DNA of 18,405 nt from Spirochaeta sp. (GTDB lineage: Bacteria > Spirochaetota > Spirochaetia > UBA9216), in assembly GCA_003454605.1 (NCBI GenBank), contig DMKD01000291.1, positions 1 through 18,405 of the forward strand. The letters run 5' to 3'. The position numbers and the translations under genes are program-made. The notes under the pieces were generated by a model that made no database searches, was not told the origin of the DNA, and saw nothing but the letters and a program-made list of their open reading frames with translations. Shown here in pieces: positions 15,021-18,405 of the stretch (its first letter is position 1; every line of letters starts with the position of its first letter).

Positions 15021-15866
15021 ATGAGTTGTTTAGGTGCCGTAATCGGCGGAACTTTAGGATTATTCTTGGGAGGTCCCTTAGGGGCTATTGCGGGAGCTGC
15101 TTTCGGCGGATTTATATCCGGCGGTGCAAGGCGAATCAACTTCGGCGAACAGCAGGAAAACTTCCAGGCCAATGACCGCTACTCAAGCTGGTACGGCGGC
15201 CGCATGAATCAGAATCAGCGCCACCAGATGACCTTCTTCGTCGGCGCCTTCTCAATGCTCGCAAAGATAGCCGCCGCTGACGGAAGGGTGTCTGATAAAG
15301 AACGCCGCAAGGTTGAGGAATTTATGGATCGCGACCTCAATCTTGATTCCGCAACCAAACAGTCCGCCTTCAGAATCTTCGATACTGCTGTAAGTTCAAA
15401 AGAAACCTTCTATCAGTTTGCAAATCAGTTTGCACGTGAATTCAAATACCAGCCTCAAATGTATGAGCTGATGCTCGACATGATGGTAAGAATTGCCGTT
15501 GAGGACAGCGGTATCAGTCCTGAAGAGGAAACACTGATAATTGACGCTGTACACATTTTCAGGCTTGACGACAGTGTTTACGCGCGCCTGAAGGCGAAAC
15601 ATACCGGAGGCAGTTACGACAGCTCACAGAGTCGCTACGGCGCCTCTGGAGGCTTTTCCTCGGGTGCAGCCTATTCCGTACTCGGATGCAGCCCATCTGA
15701 CAGCGATGATAAAGTCAAAAAAGCCTACCGCAAACTTGTTTCAGAGTATCATCCCGATAAGATAGCATCCAAGGGTCTGCCTGATGAGTTCCAGAAGGTA
15801 GCCAAGCAGAAGTTTATTGAAATACAGAACGCCTGGGATCAGATTAAAATGGAGCGGGGACTGTAG
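15021..15866 (+). CDS. DjlA-like membrane-anchored TerB and J-domain co-chaperone
   Basis: A 281-residue Hsp70 (DnaK) co-chaperone candidate. Residues 1-36 form a glycine-rich hydrophobic segment (GGTLGLFLGGPLGAIAG) that could anchor it in the inner membrane. Residues about 68-190 are an acidic all-helical TerB domain (IAAADGRVSDKERRKVEEF, then a second half with ISPEEETLI). A linker rich in Gly and Ser leads to a C-terminal J domain (217-281) with the HPD motif at 244-246 in LVSEYHPDK, needed to stimulate DnaK ATPase. The order matches E. coli DjlA. The ribosome site is weak (AAGG, seven bases). It follows the glycosidase gene by nine bases, so it is co-transcribed, and ends at a clear terminator. 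Confidence 0.9.
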   Translation: MSCLGAVIGGTLGLFLGGPLGAIAGAAFGGFISGGARRINFGEQQENFQANDRYSSWYGGRMNQNQRHQMTFFVGAFSMLAKIAAADGRVSDKERRKVEEFMDRDLNLDSATKQSAFRIFDTAVSSKETFYQFANQFAREFKYQPQMYELMLDMMVRIAVEDSGISPEEETLIIDAVHIFRLDDSVYARLKAKHTGGSYDSSQSRYGASGGFSSGAAYSVLGCSPSDSDDKVKKAYRKLVSEYHPDKIASKGLPDEFQKVAKQKFIEIQNAWDQIKMERGL

Positions 15867-15888
15867 AATCCGCCGCTTTCCAATTCAG

Positions 15889-15915
15889 AACCGTGCAAAG
15901 CTGCACGGTTTTCTT
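15889..15915 (+). terminator. Rho-independent terminator after the J-domain gene
   Basis: A perfect 9-base stem AACCGTGCA / TGCACGGTT with loop AAGC (15889-15910) is followed by a T-rich tail to 15915. It ends the glycosidase/J-protein operon. The convergent gene ends at 15921, so the hairpin may also help stop that transcript, though its tail on the minus strand is poor. Confidence 0.85.
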
Positions 15916-15920
15916 ATGCC

Positions 15921-16589
15921 CTATTTAAACTTAATAAAGTTAATCCTCAACACACCTTCGGTTATATCTAGTCCCCAGGGAAGATAGCGTCCAACCATTT
16001 CGGCAGCAATCTCGGATTGGAGATTTTCACTCTCAAAATCGAATGACTCCTGCTTCCAGTCAGCAGCAGGCATGTTAGCCATCTGTGCTGAGAGATAAAG
16101 CTGAATATCTCCGAGAATATCCAGATCCATTGGAATAGTACCGGTTCTTAAAAATGGTTCAAACTGTAAACCGAGCTTTTCGCTGTCGATTTCAGAATCT
16201 TTAACCATATAATAGCTGGCTTTATACGGACTCTCTAAAAACAGGATAAAAAAGTCCCCGTTTAATTCGCTGTATCCAGCAGGAAACCATCCATTGGTAA
16301 TCTTTCCAGCAATACTCTCATCCATCTCCTCAAGACTATCGTAGCGAGACAACTGCCAGGCAGTCATCGGCATAACATTCTCGGACAGATAGAGAAAATA
16401 TAGTTTATCATTATAACCTGTTATTCCAAGAGGAGTATAACCATTGTTGATTTCGGATTGTACAGATTCCTGCAGTTTCATGAAATCAACCTTATGACCC
16501 ACAATCTTGAAATCAACCGTGACGCTCTGAGCAGAAAGGCCAAAGACAAAAATTGACAGTAAAACCAAAAGTACAAGTAATCTTTTCAT
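15921..16589 (-). CDS. Secreted protein made of four repeats of about 50 residues
   Basis: Unrecognised 222-residue exported protein. Residues 1-20 are a type I signal peptide ending GLSA before Gln21; there is no lipobox. The mature part has four internal repeats marked by GYTPLG (50-55), GWFPAG (100-105), GTIPMD (150-155) and RYLPWG (201-206). The prolines stand at 53, 103, 153 and 204, giving periods of 50, 50 and 51. Each is preceded by an amphipathic helix-like stretch (ESVQSEI, ESIAGKI, and so on) and followed by a strand such as KLYFLYL or DFFILFL, so an alpha/beta repeat fold is likely. There is no Shine-Dalgarno before the ATG, and the terminator of the upstream porin-like gene ends 15 bases before it. 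Function unknown; periplasmic location inferred. Confidence 0.85.
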   Translation of the reverse strand: MKRLLVLLVLLSIFVFGLSAQSVTVDFKIVGHKVDFMKLQESVQSEINNGYTPLGITGYNDKLYFLYLSENVMPMTAWQLSRYDSLEEMDESIAGKITNGWFPAGYSELNGDFFILFLESPYKASYYMVKDSEIDSEKLGLQFEPFLRTGTIPMDLDILGDIQLYLSAQMANMPAADWKQESFDFESENLQSEIAAEMVGRYLPWGLDITEGVLRINFIKFK

Positions 16590-16604
16590 AGGTGTATCTT
16601 ATAC

Positions 16605-16631
16605 AAAAAAAAGCCCCGGGTAAACCGGGGC
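16605..16631 (-). terminator. Rho-independent terminator of the outer-membrane protein gene
   Basis: On the minus strand a GC-only 7-base stem (GCCCCGG at 16625-16631 and CCGGGGC at 16613-16619) with a 5-base loop is followed by eight T (16612 to 16605). It is a textbook terminator 20 bases after the stop at 16652. Confidence 0.9.
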
Positions 16632-16651
16632 CGAAGTTCTATCTAATTAAA

Positions 16652-18405
16652 TTAGAAAGATACTGTAGTTCCAAGTGACCATGAGGTGTAGCTTGCACTA
16701 TCAGTTGTATTGTAGTCAGAACCTACAGAAGCTGAAAGTGTTGCAATACCGTAAACATAAGAAGCGCTAACTCCCCAGTCGAAAGTTGAACCTTCAACTG
16801 CGTCTGCGTCACAATCAAATCCTACTGTAAGACCGTCAACAAGACCAGCAGCAGAAACGCCTGCATTCCATGCAAGGTTACTGTCGGTGAGGTCATAATC
16901 CATTCCACCGTTTACAGATACGCCCATACCGATAAGGTCGGTAAGGTCAACTGCAAGACCGGCTTCAAGAAGCATACCGTCACTGTTCTTATAATCAGCC
17001 ATTACACTGTAAGTAGAAGCTGCGTAAGCAAGAACATTGTCGCCTGTGTTTGCAAGGTAGTGGAAAGCAACAGAAGGAGTAATACCCATGATTGTGTAGT
17101 CTACACTAGCCATGAGGTACATCATGTCCATTCCGTAGTCGAACTGTACACCAACGTTAGCATCGTAGCCGCTGAACATAGGAGCTATAGAGAGTGCCCA
17201 TACCATGTCGCCTGCGAGGTCATAGAGACCAAAAGCTACATTTGCACCAACAGTCATGTCGTCGCCGGCCATTGTGTATCCGCCTGCAACACCGAGACCG
17301 TAAACAGGTTCAGCCATGGCTTCTGCTTCGTCCATCCATGTGTACCATGTGTCAGAAACTGCTTCCTGAACAGCATTGTCATCAATGTAAAGAGTAAGAC
17401 CGGCATTAACACCGTCAACAACACCTGAAGAAAGACCAACCATCAGTGAAGGATAGCCTTTTACAGCAGTTGAAGTGTGACCTGCGCCGTCAACCATGAT
17501 GTTACCAGCAGAAACGTGAGTTCCCATCAGGTTCATTGTGATGTCAAGAACGCCTGCTACGTCTTTGAAAGCCATAGAAGCAGAGGTTACAAAATTGAGT
17601 GCTGCAGTTACTGTAGGATCATAAGCATCACCATCAATTGCAGCAGCAAGAAAAAGGTATTCTTTTTCAAGAGCATAAGCCTGAGCAACAAGAGCCTTGT
17701 CGTCTGCAGTCCAGTCTTTGAGTTCGTCTTCTGTTAAAGCTGTAAGAACGTCATCTAAGTCGCTTACACCAAATACATATGTGGATTCATCAAAATCAAA
17801 GTTTGTTGAACATTCACCAAGAATAATTTCAATTGCTTCATCATACTGAGTACCAATTTCTGCTAAAAATGTACCGCTAACAGCATTAACATTTACAATG
17901 TTTGCGGCATTCATAAGAAACTCATCAGTCTCTGCAGTGTCAGTTGTAGCAATAGGTGTTGTAAGAGTTATGCCGTCAGCATCATCATCAGAAGCAACCA
18001 TGTCGAAGGTTCCGTTAACGAGACCAGTTTCGAGTTCTGTTTCAGCATTCGCTCCCCAGATAGTTACATCGTCTTTAGCAGTGGTATCTCCAGCATGATC
18101 GTTGAAGAATTCAGCTGCTGCTTCAATTCCCATGTAAGTCTGGTATGATGCTACTTCATCCATACCATCAAAAGTACCCATTTCACCATAAATATCAAAA
18201 GTTTCAGCTGCAACGGTAATTGCGGGCATCAGGTTGAAACCTACGGATGCAACAACTTTTTCGTCGTCTGTTGCGATTGATACTGCTCCAGTAGCTGTTG
18301 AAGCTCCTGAAAAAGTCGGTAATGCAGTTTCTGTTTCTGTTGAGTCTCCGAGTGAGAAACTTACAGAACCGGTTACTGCGATCTCTGCGAAAGCCATCAT
18401 CGGCA
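16652..18405 (-). CDS. Acidic outer-membrane beta-barrel protein (5' end beyond window)
   Basis: The frame stays open to the right edge and 584 residues are visible. The first of these (PMMAFAE) look like the end of a signal peptide with an A-F-A cleavage site, so nearly all of the mature protein is seen but the true start codon is outside. The C-terminal 300 residues alternate in the manner of amphipathic beta strands (GVSVNGGMDYDLTDSNLAW, SVGSDYNTTDSASYTSW) and the chain ends in Phe, the usual signal for outer-membrane insertion. By eye it has no arginine, eight lysines and about 90 Asp plus Glu, so it is extremely acidic. Codons are repetitive (GCT, GCA, GGT, ACT), suggesting high expression. 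Residues about 85-290 are an acidic region, with helix-prone stretches, that I do not recognise. A major porin-like surface protein is the best guess. Confidence 0.75.
   Translation of the reverse strand, partial: PMMAFAEIAVTGSVSFSLGDSTETETALPTFSGASTATGAVSIATDDEKVVASVGFNLMPAITVAAETFDIYGEMGTFDGMDEVASYQTYMGIEAAAEFFNDHAGDTTAKDDVTIWGANAETELETGLVNGTFDMVASDDDADGITLTTPIATTDTAETDEFLMNAANIVNVNAVSGTFLAEIGTQYDEAIEIILGECSTNFDFDESTYVFGVSDLDDVLTALTEDELKDWTADDKALVAQAYALEKEYLFLAAAIDGDAYDPTVTAALNFVTSASMAFKDVAGVLDITMNLMGTHVSAGNIMVDGAGHTSTAVKGYPSLMVGLSSGVVDGVNAGLTLYIDDNAVQEAVSDTWYTWMDEAEAMAEPVYGLGVAGGYTMAGDDMTVGANVAFGLYDLAGDMVWALSIAPMFSGYDANVGVQFDYGMDMMYLMASVDYTIMGITPSVAFHYLANTGDNVLAYAASTYSVMADYKNSDGMLLEAGLAVDLTDLIGMGVSVNGGMDYDLTDSNLAWNAGVSAAGLVDGLTVGFDCDADAVEGSTFDWGVSASYVYGIATLSASVGSDYNTTDSASYTSWSLGTTVSF

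Noticed and set aside
17060..18098. Plus-strand open frames in the right-hand part
   Set aside because: They are shadows of the codon-biased outer-membrane protein gene on the minus strand, which has a clean frame, a C-terminal Phe and its own terminator.

Overview
The window reads as ordinary chromosome of a Gram-negative, probably free-living and anaerobic bacterium. A spirochaete (Spirochaetota) is my best guess. The grounds are several small lipoproteins, some with relaxed lipoboxes (for example LSSAC), a very acidic outer-membrane beta-barrel gene at the right edge, Feo-type ferrous iron uptake and a long YgiQ-type radical SAM protein. The lineage is inference only. No rRNA, tRNA, insertion sequence, CRISPR array or phage gene was seen, and no gene-free stretch exceeds about 170 bases.

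Left part (1-4146). feoA and feoB (minus strand; feoB runs off the left edge) import ferrous iron. Their promoter carries two palindromes lying exactly over the -35 and -10 elements, which looks like a metal-repressor control region. Divergently (plus strand) lie a DUF401-type membrane protein, possibly translated from a leaderless mRNA, and an M15-family D-Ala-D-Ala carboxypeptidase lipoprotein 10 bases behind it.

Middle (4158-13418, all minus). Transcription order is ygiQ, an APC amino acid permease fused to a PTS EIIA domain, a MATE exporter, a fumarylacetoacetate-hydrolase-family enzyme and avtA (valine-pyruvate aminotransferase). Gaps are 65, 19, 52 and 17 bases. The context suggests amino acid uptake, transamination and keto-acid handling, but the genes may simply be stacked. 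Next, behind its own likely promoter, is a four-gene cassette of small lipoproteins with order A-B-A'-B'. It is a tandem duplication of a translationally coupled gene pair with no recognised function, and one of the most interesting parts of the window.

Right part (13419-18405). A promoter at about 13477-13505 drives a GH63/MGH1-like glycoside hydrolase and a membrane-anchored TerB plus J-domain (DjlA-like) co-chaperone, ending in a clear terminator. Converging on it are a secreted protein built from four repeats of about 50 residues and, upstream of that and separated by a strong terminator, the 3' part of an acidic outer-membrane protein with no arginine in 584 visible residues.
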